This document shows positions 16,693-24,345 of a DNA stretch of 64,000 nucleotides, piece by piece; the stretch's first letter is position 1, and each line of letters begins with the position of its first letter. The position numbers were made by a program, and so were the translations under genes. Under the pieces are notes generated by a model. That model worked only from the letters and a program-made list of their open reading frames with translations. It searched no databases and had not been told where the DNA came from. This DNA comes from Cupriavidus sp. WGlv3 (GTDB lineage: Bacteria > Pseudomonadota > Gammaproteobacteria > Burkholderiales > Burkholderiaceae), in the NCBI RefSeq assembly GCF_023952475.1, contig NZ_JALHRX010000011.1, positions 1 to 64,000 on the forward strand, given 5' to 3'.

Positions 16693-18360
16693 TCAGTCGA
16701 ACTGGTAGGAATAAATCATGTTGATGCGCGGCGAGCGGCGGCTGGCATTGGTCGGCTTGTCGCCGACCGGCTGCGCCAGCGACAGGTCCAGCGTGTAATA
16801 GCGCCGGTCCGAGAAGCGCGCGCCCAACGCCACCGACGACAGGCTGCGGTGCGACAGCGACACGCTGTTCGAATACACGCGCGCCACGTCGGCCGACACA
16901 TAGGGCTGGATCGTGCGCAGGTAGGTCAGGTCGGGCAGGAACAGCCGGCTGATTTCCGCCGACGCGCCCCAGCCCTTGTCGCCCGCGACTTCGCCGGCGG
17001 GGTAGCCCAGGCCAAAAAAGCGTCCGCCAAAGCTGATCTGCTCGCCCGAGGCCAGCCGGTCGCCGCTGTACTGGCCGGCGGCCGCCACGGTCAGGCCGAA
17101 GCCCGCGGGCAGGTCCTTCGATTGCTGCAGCAGCAGCCGGGTGCGGAAGAAGCTCAGGTCATTGCTGTTGTTCTGGCGGCTTGCGCCCAGCGCATCGAAG
17201 CCCTTGTACAGACCCAGCGTGGCGTTGCGGCTGACGCCTTCGCCGCGTTGCACGTAGGTCAGCTCCGCCGTGGCCACGCGCACGTTGGTGCCGAGCGTCA
17301 CGCGCGTGCCGGTGGCGGTGTGGGTATAGCGCTCGAACTGGTCGGCGCCGTAGACGCCGCCTGTCAGCGTGAGCGTATGCGCGTTGGACAGCAGCAGCGG
17401 ATAGCTCAGGGTGCCGCCGATGCGCTTGGTGTCGTTGACATAACGCGGGTTGAAGCCGATCGGCGCCAGCGTCGCGTTCTGCGGCACGCCGCGGTAGTGC
17501 GAGGCATTGAGGCGCGCGACCATGCCTTCGGTGCCGATCGGCTGCGCATAGCTGGCGGCATAGTATTCCTCGCTGTCGCGGCCCTTGGGAAACAGCGCCG
17601 ACACCGAGATCTGCTCGCCCAGCGGCGTCAGGCTGTTGGTGGTGGCCGTGGCGATGGCGCGCAGGCCCGGCGACATGTATTCGATGCCGGTGCCGAAGGT
17701 AAAGGGCTTGCGCTTGACCTCGAGCACCATCTCGCAGGCGCCGTCGGTGGTGGTCGGCGGCTGGACTGTCGCCGCCACCTGCAGGCCGGGCTGCAGCGCC
17801 AGCGCATTGACGTAGTGCTCGAAGCGGTCCTGGCGCAGCGGGCGGTCCTGCTGCAGCTTCTCGGCGATGGCGCGCAGGCGGCGCTCGGCCGGGCCCGCCT
17901 TGCCGGTCACGGTCACCTTGGCAACGTAGCCTTCCACCACCGTGACCAGCACATCGCCGTTGGCAAAGTCCTGCGCCGGCACGAACGCGAACGACAGCGG
18001 ATAGCCGCGCTCCTTGTACATCTGCGTCACCGCATTGGCGGCTTCCAGCAGCTGCGCCACCGTGATCTCGCGGTTGGCCAGCGGCCGGAACTGCGCGGCT
18101 ACTTCCTCGAACGGCAGCGTCTTCGCGCCCTCGATGCGAAAGCGCCGCGGCGTCAGGCGCGCGTTGAGCAGGTCCTGCATGGCGGGCTGCGGCCGCTCGA
18201 CCTGCACGGTCACGCGGCTGTCGGGCCGGGCCGGCGCAATCTTGGGAAGCGTCTGGGTCGGATCGCCCTGGACCGGGCTGCGCGGATCGGCCTGGACCAG
18301 GCCGTGATGGAACGCGCCGACGCCGACCAGCAGCGCGGCAACGCGATGACGTGCACGCAT
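16693..18360 (-). CDS. ShlB/FhaC/HecB family outer-membrane transporter (TpsB)
   Basis: About 555 residues. A signal sequence ends near residue 24; a POTRA_2-type domain spans roughly 70-145 (FRIEGAKTLPFEEVAAQFRPL, then YKERGYPLSFAFVPAQDF and GDVLVTVVEGYV), a second POTRA-like region follows, and a 16-strand-type barrel covers the rest. It ends SYQFD, near the aromatic end expected of outer-membrane barrels. TpsB proteins export large TpsA exoproteins, but no TPS-domain partner is visible here. The nearest candidate client is the low-complexity lipoprotein upstream on the same strand. Confidence 0.9.
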   Translation of the reverse strand: MRARHRVAALLVGVGAFHHGLVQADPRSPVQGDPTQTLPKIAPARPDSRVTVQVERPQPAMQDLLNARLTPRRFRIEGAKTLPFEEVAAQFRPLANREITVAQLLEAANAVTQMYKERGYPLSFAFVPAQDFANGDVLVTVVEGYVAKVTVTGKAGPAERRLRAIAEKLQQDRPLRQDRFEHYVNALALQPGLQVAATVQPPTTTDGACEMVLEVKRKPFTFGTGIEYMSPGLRAIATATTNSLTPLGEQISVSALFPKGRDSEEYYAASYAQPIGTEGMVARLNASHYRGVPQNATLAPIGFNPRYVNDTKRIGGTLSYPLLLSNAHTLTLTGGVYGADQFERYTHTATGTRVTLGTNVRVATAELTYVQRGEGVSRNATLGLYKGFDALGASRQNNSNDLSFFRTRLLLQQSKDLPAGFGLTVAAAGQYSGDRLASGEQISFGGRFFGLGYPAGEVAGDKGWGASAEISRLFLPDLTYLRTIQPYVSADVARVYSNSVSLSHRSLSSVALGARFSDRRYYTLDLSLAQPVGDKPTNASRRSPRINMIYSYQFD

Positions 18361-18541
18361 GGCAAACCCCTGTAAGAAACACTGCGGCTATTGACGTCGC
18401 GTGCCACCGGCGTGGGGATTGCCGCTACCCCCGGGCGCCTGCTGGCCGATCCTGCCGGTCCAGCGCGTGGCCGCTACGTTGAATCAGGTGAGCACCGCTG
18501 CCCGCGATCAGGCGATCGCCGGGGCAGCGGCCAAGGCAGGA

Positions 18542-19939
18542 TTACTTCTGGCCGATCGCGCCGGTCAGGCCGCCGAGCAGGCCGCCGACCAGGCCCCCGA
18601 CGGGGCCGGTGGTCGAGCCCTTGGTGGTGGTGCTGCCCGCGGTGGTGGTGACGCCGCCGGTGACGGCGGAGACGACATTGGTGACGGGGGACAGCGGGCT
18701 GGTGGCGCCGGTGCCGGCGGTTGCGCCGCCAACGCTGCCGACGACGCCATTCACCACGCCGCTCACCGCGCCGGTGACCGGGGCCAGCGGCGTGCTGGCT
18801 GTGGCGGAGGTCAGGCCGCCGGTGACGGTGCTGACCAGGCCGGTGACAGGCGCCAGCGGCGAACCCGTGCCGCCGGCGCCTGCCCCGCCTGCCAGCCCCC
18901 CGGCCAGCGTGGTAACCGGTGCCAGTACCGAACCCAGCGCGCCCAGCCCGCCGCCGCTGGCGGGGCCGTTCACCGCGCCGCCGAGCGCGGCCACCGTGGT
19001 GCCGGTGGCGTTCACCACGCCGCCGGCGCCCGCGACCACCGGCGTGTTGGTCTGTTGCAGCCTGGTGCCGGCGGTGGCCAGCGCGCCGCCCACGGTCGCC
19101 AGCAGGCTGCTGCTCGGGGCGCCCAGGCCAGTGGCCGCGCCTAGTGCCTGCGTGGTGCCGGTCAGCTGCGAGGTGATCGGCACGATCAGCTTGCTGGTGG
19201 TGATGGTGACCTGCTCGACCGCGCCGCTCGACAACACCGAGGTCAGCGTCCCGCCGGTGTTGCTCACGGTATTGCCCAGCGTGCCGACCACCGCGCCCAG
19301 CGGCGAAGTCAGCGGTGCCAGCGGTGCCAGCTGGCCGGTGCCCAGGCCGCTCACCGCGGTGCCGGCGCTGGTCACCGCCTTGCCCAGGTCGGTCACCACG
19401 TTGCCGGTGCTGGCGACGGTGGTGCCTACCGGGTTGGTCGAATTGGGCATGCTCCCCAGCCCGGATTGCAGGCCCGTGGCCAGCGCGCCGACGGCATCGC
19501 CGGTCGCGGCCACCACGCCGCCCAGCCCGCTTTGGGTCTGGCCGGGCAGCAGCGGCAGGTTGGCGTTGCCAAGCTGGTTGCCAAGGTCGCTGACGGTGCT
19601 GCCCGTATTGCCCAGCACCGTGCCGGCGTTGTCGATCACCGTGGCGGTCGGGGTCAGCGCGGTGGGCGTCTCGCCATCGCCGGTATTGCCGCCGGTGTTG
19701 CCACCAGTGTTGCCGCCGCCGCTGCCGCCCGTGCCTCCGGTACCGCCGCCAGCCAAGTCCGTGCCGCCACCAGTCCCACCGGTGCCGCCGGTGCCGCTGT
19801 TCGTGCCGCCATTGGTGCCGCCATTGGTGCCCGCGGCATCGCTGGTGCCCATCGACGTCGCTCCGCTGCCGCTGGCGCAGCCACCCAGGGCCAGCAGGGT
19901 TGCGAGGAGTGCCGTTACGGCGAGTTGTTGTTTGCGCAT
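18542..19939 (-). CDS. Low-complexity collagen-like lipoprotein A
   Basis: About 465 residues. MRKQQLAVTALLATLLALGGC is a lipoprotein signal with C21. Residues 38-88 are almost only Gly, Thr, Asn and Ser. Residues about 128-320 form a core shared with the divergent gene at 20630. The C-terminal part has three imperfect repeats built on PL(A/S)PVTxxVSxVxxG, near 361, 384 and 415. Databases often label such proteins collagen-like, but strict Gly-X-Y runs are not obvious. I chose 19939 because AAGGAAC precedes it; the frame also allows an ATG at 19954. Function unknown; cell-surface or matrix adhesion is a guess. Confidence 0.8.
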   Translation of the reverse strand: MRKQQLAVTALLATLLALGGCASGSGATSMGTSDAAGTNGGTNGGTNSGTGGTGGTGGGTDLAGGGTGGTGGSGGGNTGGNTGGNTGDGETPTALTPTATVIDNAGTVLGNTGSTVSDLGNQLGNANLPLLPGQTQSGLGGVVAATGDAVGALATGLQSGLGSMPNSTNPVGTTVASTGNVVTDLGKAVTSAGTAVSGLGTGQLAPLAPLTSPLGAVVGTLGNTVSNTGGTLTSVLSSGAVEQVTITTSKLIVPITSQLTGTTQALGAATGLGAPSSSLLATVGGALATAGTRLQQTNTPVVAGAGGVVNATGTTVAALGGAVNGPASGGGLGALGSVLAPVTTLAGGLAGGAGAGGTGSPLAPVTGLVSTVTGGLTSATASTPLAPVTGAVSGVVNGVVGSVGGATAGTGATSPLSPVTNVVSAVTGGVTTTAGSTTTKGSTTGPVGGLVGGLLGGLTGAIGQK

Positions 19940-20173
19940 GGTCTGTTCCTTCATTCCCGTCGTTCAATCGCTCGGCCGCGCAACGCGTTTGTCTGCTGCG
20001 TGCGGCGGTGACGGTGATGGCGCAATCGGTATGCCAGCCTTTTGGCGTGCTACCGCACAGACCCCGCCGAAGTCGGGTATGGCGCCCGCCAGGCCTTGCG
20101 GCATGCGGCCTGCGCGGTGGCGGTGGAAAGCGCCGCGAGACCTGGTTGCGCGTTGGCGCGGAGGGCGGGGCGC

Positions 20174-20190
20174 GTTACGCGTTACGTAAC
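20174..20190. promoter_or_regulatory. Operator-like palindrome 1
   Basis: GTTACG-CGTTA-CGTAAC, a 17-bp inverted repeat with 6-bp arms and a 5-bp spacer. The same arms and spacer length recur at 20295-20311. Confidence 0.65.
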
Positions 20191-20294
20191 GTGTGTCGTG
20201 CGCGGGGAACAAAACAGCGCGGGCAAGGCGACGCGCAGCCAGCGGTCGCGGAGCCGCGGCGCCGGCGCCGCGTGTTCCCGCATGCCCGGAACAC

Positions 20295-20311
20295 GTTACG
20301 TAGCACGTAAC
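20295..20311. promoter_or_regulatory. Operator-like palindrome 2
   Basis: GTTACG-TAGCA-CGTAAC, with identical arms and spacing to the site at 20174. The flanks are partly symmetric too (ACAC on the left, ACGT on the right). Two matching sites in one divergent region suggest a shared regulator. Confidence 0.65.
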
Positions 20312-20629
20312 ACGTCGGGCCCCTGCCGCGACGCTGCGCACGCAGGCTTCGCCGCTACCCCGTTCCACCCTGAAAGCCGCGCCGCACAAGGCATGCAAGC
20401 GGCCCGCCGGTCTGTGCGCCAGCCCGCCTTGCCGCGCTGGCACGCGCCTTGCCATTCGCTCTCCCGACGCCCCGACGATTTCGCGTTCCACCGTGTTGCC
20501 ATGACTGATGGGGATGGCAGGCAGGTCGAACAAAGCGGGACAACGGTGGGGCTCGTCGGCATTCCATGCGGCGGTTCACAAGAAAAGACGGTCCGGCAGT
20601 GCCGTGGCCAACCAGACAGGAGAAGGACA

Positions 20630-21751
20630 ATGAAGACCAAGCATCCCGCACCGCTTTCCATAACCTCGCTGGCCGCGGCCGGCGTCGCCGCCCTTGCCTT
20701 GCTGATGGCGGGCTGCTCGTCGAGCGGCGGCGGCAGCGGCGCCAATCCGCAGCCCAGTGGCGGCGGCGCCGATACGCCGGTCACGCCGCCGCCGCCTGGC
20801 GCCGCGCAAACCGCGCCGACCGCCAAGGTCACCGAAGGCGCGGGCAACACCGTGGTGTCGGCGGGCAATGCCGTCAGCGAGATCGGCAAGTCGATCCAGG
20901 AGGCACCGCTGCCGCTGCTGCCCACCGACGCACGCAAGGGCGCGGGTGGCGTGGTGGTCAATGCGGGCGAAGCGGTCGGCGCGCTCGGCGCCGGCGTGCG
21001 CGACGGACTGGGGCAGATGGGCTCGGTCGACAACCCGCTCGGCGTGACCGTGTCCAGCAGCGGCAACGTCGTGCGCGAAGCGGGCGACGCCGTGGTCAGC
21101 GGCGGCGAGCTGGTGAAGGGCCTGGGTACCGAGAAACTGGCGCCGCTGGCACCGCTGACCACGCCGGTGGGCGGCCTGGTCAAAAAGGTGGGCACGGCGG
21201 TGCAGGGCGGCGGCGACAAGCTGCAGACGGTGCTGTCCGATGGCGCCGTGGCGCAGGTCACCAACTCGCTCAGCGAGGTCATCGTGCCGCTGAGCAGCAA
21301 GGTCACCGACGGCACGCAAACGCTGGGCGCAACCACGCGCCTGGGTTCACCGACCGACGGTCTGCTTTACAAGGTCGGCAATACGGTGGCCACCGGCGGC
21401 AGCATGCTCAGCAACACGCAGGCGCCGGTGGTATCGCCGCTCGGTGGCGTGGTGACCGAGACCGGCAAGACCGTTGCCGCGGTCGGCGTGCTGGTCAACG
21501 GCAATGGCCAGAGCGGCGGCAACCCGCTGGGCGGCCTGTTGAACAACCTGCCGCTGGCCGGCGCCGGCAATGGCCAGAGCGGCGATGGCAGCCAAGGCGG
21601 CAATGCGCTCGGCCCGGTCGGTGCGCTGCTGGCGCCGGTCACGGGTCTGGTCGGCGGCATCAAGAGCGGTGTCGGCGGCAGCGCCGGTGGCAGCTCTGGT
21701 GGTGGCGACGGCAAGCCGCAACTGCCGATCCTGGGCGGACTGCTCCACTGA
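20630..21751 (+). CDS. Low-complexity collagen-like lipoprotein B (paralogue of A)
   Basis: About 373 residues. The signal ends in LLMAGC (C29). A Ser/Gly/Pro-rich linker (30-60) leads to a core at about 93-286 that aligns almost without gaps to residues 128-320 of the divergent lipoprotein: LPLLP, (A/S)S(T/S)GNVV, LAPLAPLT, LSSGAVEQV versus LSDGAVAQV, VIVPLSS versus LIVPITS, and TVAA(V/L)G. The C-terminal repeats of A are mostly missing, replaced by Gly/Asn/Ser-rich sequence, although one GPVGALLAPVTGLVGG unit remains. Hydrophobic heptad-like Val/Gly/Thr patterning suggests a beta-solenoid or coiled structure. Function unknown. Confidence 0.8.
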   Translation: MKTKHPAPLSITSLAAAGVAALALLMAGCSSSGGGSGANPQPSGGGADTPVTPPPPGAAQTAPTAKVTEGAGNTVVSAGNAVSEIGKSIQEAPLPLLPTDARKGAGGVVVNAGEAVGALGAGVRDGLGQMGSVDNPLGVTVSSSGNVVREAGDAVVSGGELVKGLGTEKLAPLAPLTTPVGGLVKKVGTAVQGGGDKLQTVLSDGAVAQVTNSLSEVIVPLSSKVTDGTQTLGATTRLGSPTDGLLYKVGNTVATGGSMLSNTQAPVVSPLGGVVTETGKTVAAVGVLVNGNGQSGGNPLGGLLNNLPLAGAGNGQSGDGSQGGNALGPVGALLAPVTGLVGGIKSGVGGSAGGSSGGGDGKPQLPILGGLLH

Positions 21752-21864
21752 AATGTCTCAACCCGCATAGGTGTTTTCACGGTGCGCTGTCGCTCATCAC
21801 CCCGTCGCAGCGCATCTTTTTATTCCACCTGGCCGCGCGGCTGAAATGCCGGCATGGCCAGGCT

Positions 21865-21888
21865 GCGGGCCGGTTTACGCCGGCCCGC
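21865..21888 (+). terminator. Stem-loop downstream of lipoprotein B
   Basis: GCGGGCCGG (21865-21873) pairs with CCGGCCCGC (21880-21888) around a 6-base loop, followed by CTGCTCTTTG. The T-rich tail is weak, so terminator assignment is tentative. Confidence 0.5.
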
Positions 21889-21970
21889 CTGCTCTTTGAC
21901 AAGCTGCGATCCAGCGCGATTCAAACGCGTGCCTTAACCCCTTCGGGTCATTACTATCACCCGAGGGAGG

Positions 21971-21995
21971 GGTATGGTTGAGACATACCATGTCT
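21971..21995. promoter_or_regulatory. Nested palindromes upstream of flp
   Basis: AGACAT-ACC-ATGTCT (21981-21995) is a perfect 6+3+6 inverted repeat. It overlaps a second one, GGTATG-N7-CATACC (21971-21989), and is followed by TATAAA. This is a candidate operator for the pilus genes. Confidence 0.5.
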
Positions 21996-22114
21996 TATAA
22001 AAAAAGCGCAGCAAGCGTGAATAGTCGATAAAAGAGCGGGCCACAGAGCACCGTGATAATCGAACGGGGGAAGCGTGATCGCGGCATCAGATCACTCGGG
22101 AGTGTCAACAAATC

Positions 22115-22303
22115 ATGAAACGACTCATTGCACGCTTTATCAAAGATGAGCGCGGGGCAACCGCTATTGAATATGGGCTGATTGCCGGGCTTGTCGCCCT
22201 CGCAGTCGCCGCCGGCGCCACCCAACTTGGCACTAACCTTAGCGATGGCTTTAAGAGCCTTGGCGAAAAGGTGGTGACCATGCTTGGCAAGCCAACCACG
22301 TAA
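22115..22303 (+). CDS. flp: Flp/Fap type IVb pilin
   Basis: Sixty-two residues. A short basic leader ends at G14, followed by ATAIEYGLIAGLVALAVAAG: the Flp cleavage site with the required Glu-Tyr pair at +5/+6 of the mature pilin. The mature protein would be about 48 residues, typical for the tight-adherence pilus major subunit. It is the first gene of the tad operon, 6 bp upstream of the prepilin peptidase gene. A palindrome-rich leader upstream suggests regulated, strong expression. Confidence 0.95.
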   Translation: MKRLIARFIKDERGATAIEYGLIAGLVALAVAAGATQLGTNLSDGFKSLGEKVVTMLGKPTT

Positions 22304-22309
22304 GGCGCC

Positions 22310-22783
22310 GTGATTGCCGCGCTCCTCTGCGCGGCGACCCTCTACACAGACTTCGCTTACCGGCGGGTTCCGAACCTCTTGCTGGCGATCGCCGTGCTGG
22401 CCCTCGGGCTGTCCCTGCTCGCCGGACAGGCTACGGAACCGCCGCTGGCCGCGCGCCTGATCGGCGCGGGGCTGGGTCTTGCCGTCACCTTGCCGGTCTA
22501 CGCTCTCGGGCGCATGGCCGCGGGCGATGTCAAGTTCCTGACGGTAGCGGGGTTGTTCACCGGTCCGCAAGGGCTGGTGGTGGCATGGGTCGTCGGCAGC
22601 CTGCTCGGGCTGGTGCATGCGCTGCTGGCGCTGGCACTGGCGCGCCGCACGCCGGCCGCGGATCACGCTTTGCATTCCCAGGACCAGTCCCTCCCAACGG
22701 CGCAGTTTTCGCTGGCGCGCGGCATCCCGTATGCGGCGTACCTGGCCGTGGGGGTGCTGTTCTGGATGGCTGCGGGCCAATAG
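22310..22783 (+). CDS. tadV: TadV/CpaA-type prepilin peptidase
   Basis: About 157 residues, an A24-family membrane aspartic protease of the short type lacking the methylase domain. The two active aspartates are D14 in LYTDFAYRRVPN and D73 in RMAAGDVKFL, the GxGD-like motif. Several hydrophobic helices fill the rest. It should cleave the Flp leader and the TadE-type pseudopilin. The GTG at 22310 lies 6 bp after flp, indicating cotranscription; no strong ribosome site is visible. Confidence 0.93.
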   Translation: MIAALLCAATLYTDFAYRRVPNLLLAIAVLALGLSLLAGQATEPPLAARLIGAGLGLAVTLPVYALGRMAAGDVKFLTVAGLFTGPQGLVVAWVVGSLLGLVHALLALALARRTPAADHALHSQDQSLPTAQFSLARGIPYAAYLAVGVLFWMAAGQ

Positions 22784-22855
22784 CCGGAATGGCTTGAGGC
22801 CAGCAGGCCGCGCCGCCGGTCGGCGCGGCGGAACACCAAGAGACCGGGGTTTCAG

Positions 22856-23332
22856 ATGTTGCTGCACGCAAGGGTCAACAGGAAAACCAGCCGGCGCCGC
22901 CACGGTGCCGGCAGCGCCGCGATCGAATTTGCCATCGTGGCGCCGGTGCTGATCACCATCGTGATCGGCATCGTCTATTACGGCGTGATGCTGGCGCTGC
23001 AGCAGGTGCTGACGCTGGCCGCCGAGGAAGGCGCGCGCGCCGCGCTGCGCTATCCCGCAGGGGTTTCCGGCACCAGCCTTGCAGCCACGCAGCAGGCACG
23101 TGTCGATGCCGCGGCCGCGATGGCGCGCGGCACCTTGCCCGCATCCATTCGTGACCTGATTCCCGCCGCCGGCGTCGCCACGGCCGTGCCGTGCGCGGCC
23201 GGCTCGGCCGACGTCTGCGTACAGGTCACGCTGACCCTGGCCACCACCAACATCATGCCCGCGGTGCCGATGGTGCCGCTGCCGGCCGCGCTGTCGGGCT
23301 CGGCCATGGTCCAGCTCTCTCCCGACATTTGA
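22856..23332 (+). CDS. tadE: TadE-like pseudopilin
   Basis: About 158 residues. A basic N-terminus (RKTSRRRHGAG) is followed by SAAIEFAIVAPVLITIVIGIV, the TadE-type processing and membrane segment with its conserved Glu. The remainder is a small periplasmic domain with a cysteine pair (C177-C187 region by DNA order, in VPCAAGSADVCVQV) that may form a disulfide. TadE proteins are minor pseudopilins needed for pilus assembly. It follows tadV by 72 bp and precedes rcpC by 43 bp. Confidence 0.9.
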   Translation: MLLHARVNRKTSRRRHGAGSAAIEFAIVAPVLITIVIGIVYYGVMLALQQVLTLAAEEGARAALRYPAGVSGTSLAATQQARVDAAAAMARGTLPASIRDLIPAAGVATAVPCAAGSADVCVQVTLTLATTNIMPAVPMVPLPAALSGSAMVQLSPDI

Positions 23333-23375
23333 TGCGCATGACGAATCGCCCCATGCCCGAACCAAGGATTTCCGC

Positions 23376-24326
23376 ATGACCAGCAAGCAGATCCGATTAC
23401 TGGCCATTGTGCTGCTTGGCCTGGCCCTGCTGCTGGCGCTGCTGGCGTGGCAGGTCGGACGCCAGCCGGCCCAGCCCGCGGCATCGGCCGGCGCCAGGCC
23501 GCTGCATCCGGTGGTGGTCACCACACGGGCGGCGGAAGCCGGCAAGCCGCTCGATGCCGAGGCGCTCAAGGTGGAGCTGCTGCCGATCGATCCCGCCGGC
23601 GCCTATCGCGACGTGGCGCGCGTGACCGGGCAGGTGCCGCTGGTGGCGCTGGGCGCCAACGTGCCGGTGCTGGAAAGCCAGCTGCTGTCCGGCCTGGCCG
23701 CGCAGGTGCCGGAAGGCGAGCGCGCGGTGGCGGTGTCGGTCGATGAAGTCATCGGCGTTGGCAACCAGGTGCAGCCGGGCGACTATGTCGATGTATTCCT
23801 GGTGCTGCGGCGCGACCAGCAGGAAATCCCCGACAGCCAGGCGCGCATGCTGCTGTCGCGCCTGCGCGTGCTGGCCTACGGCGTGGCCTCGGTCAACCGG
23901 CCGCAGGCGGCCAGGCCGGAACAGATGATGGCGCGCCAGGAAGGCGCCAAGACCGCGGTGCTGTCGGTGCCGCTGGAACAGGTCAGCCGGCTGGCGATGG
24001 CGCAGCACTCCGGGCGCCTGGTGCTGGCGCTGCGCAATCCGCAAGACCAGGCCATGCCGAGCGACGGCATGTTTGCCGAACTCCCGCCCGCATTGGCGGC
24101 GCGCGCCGGCATTCCCGCCGACGCACCGCGCGCGGCCACCGACAAGGCCACCGCGGGCGTGCTGCTGTCCGGGCTGGCCGCCACCAACGGCGCGCCGGCT
24201 GCGCGCGCACCGGCGGCAGCGCCGGCGCCGCGGCCGCTGCAGGTGGCCGCGCCGACGGCGCCGGCACAAGTCAGGGAACGCGCTGGCGTGGAAGTGATTC
24301 GCGCCGGCAAGCGCGACATCGAATAA
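23376..24326 (+). CDS. rcpC: Flp pilus assembly protein CpaB/RcpC
   Basis: About 316 residues. It has an N-terminal membrane segment (IRLLAIVLLGLALLLALLAW) and a SAF domain with PVVVTTRAAEAGKPLDAEALKVELLP, then the CpaB/RcpC C-terminal domain with VAVSVDEVIGVGNQVQPGDYVDVFLVL. The last 60 residues are Ala/Pro-rich and probably extended. In Tad systems this protein is thought to link the secretin to the inner-membrane machine or to peptidoglycan. It lies 19 bp upstream of the secretin gene. Confidence 0.93.
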   Translation: MTSKQIRLLAIVLLGLALLLALLAWQVGRQPAQPAASAGARPLHPVVVTTRAAEAGKPLDAEALKVELLPIDPAGAYRDVARVTGQVPLVALGANVPVLESQLLSGLAAQVPEGERAVAVSVDEVIGVGNQVQPGDYVDVFLVLRRDQQEIPDSQARMLLSRLRVLAYGVASVNRPQAARPEQMMARQEGAKTAVLSVPLEQVSRLAMAQHSGRLVLALRNPQDQAMPSDGMFAELPPALAARAGIPADAPRAATDKATAGVLLSGLAATNGAPAARAPAAAPAPRPLQVAAPTAPAQVRERAGVEVIRAGKRDIE

Positions 24327-24345
24327 GCACGTGGGCGCCCATCGC

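Larger units (their letters stand above)
19940..20629. other. Divergent 690-bp control region between the lipoprotein genes
   Basis: A long non-coding region between two divergent paralogous genes. It contains two copies of the palindrome GTTACG-N5-CGTAAC (20174-20190 and 20295-20311, about 121 bp apart). No independent gene is supported; open frames here are upstream extensions of the flanking genes or shadows. Confidence 0.6.
21752..22114. other. Leader and control region upstream of flp
   Basis: A 363-bp gap with visibly lower GC than its surroundings near 21990-22060. It holds a GC hairpin (21865-21888), a bulged hairpin (about 21939-21967) and nested palindromes at 21971-21995, all upstream of the pilin gene. 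No gene is supported inside it. Confidence 0.5.

Noticed and set aside
18609-20189. Long Pro/Val-rich open frame on the plus strand opposite lipoprotein A
   Set aside because: It is the reverse-strand shadow of a Gly/Thr-rich gene. The minus-strand frame has a signal peptide, lipobox, ribosome site and a paralogue, which the plus frame lacks.
22069-22082. Possible sigma-54 promoter (GG-N10-GC) before flp
   Set aside because: The GG and GC doublets are correctly spaced, but the rest does not match TGGCACG-N4-TTGC, so it is too weak to call despite the sigma-54 activator in the locus.
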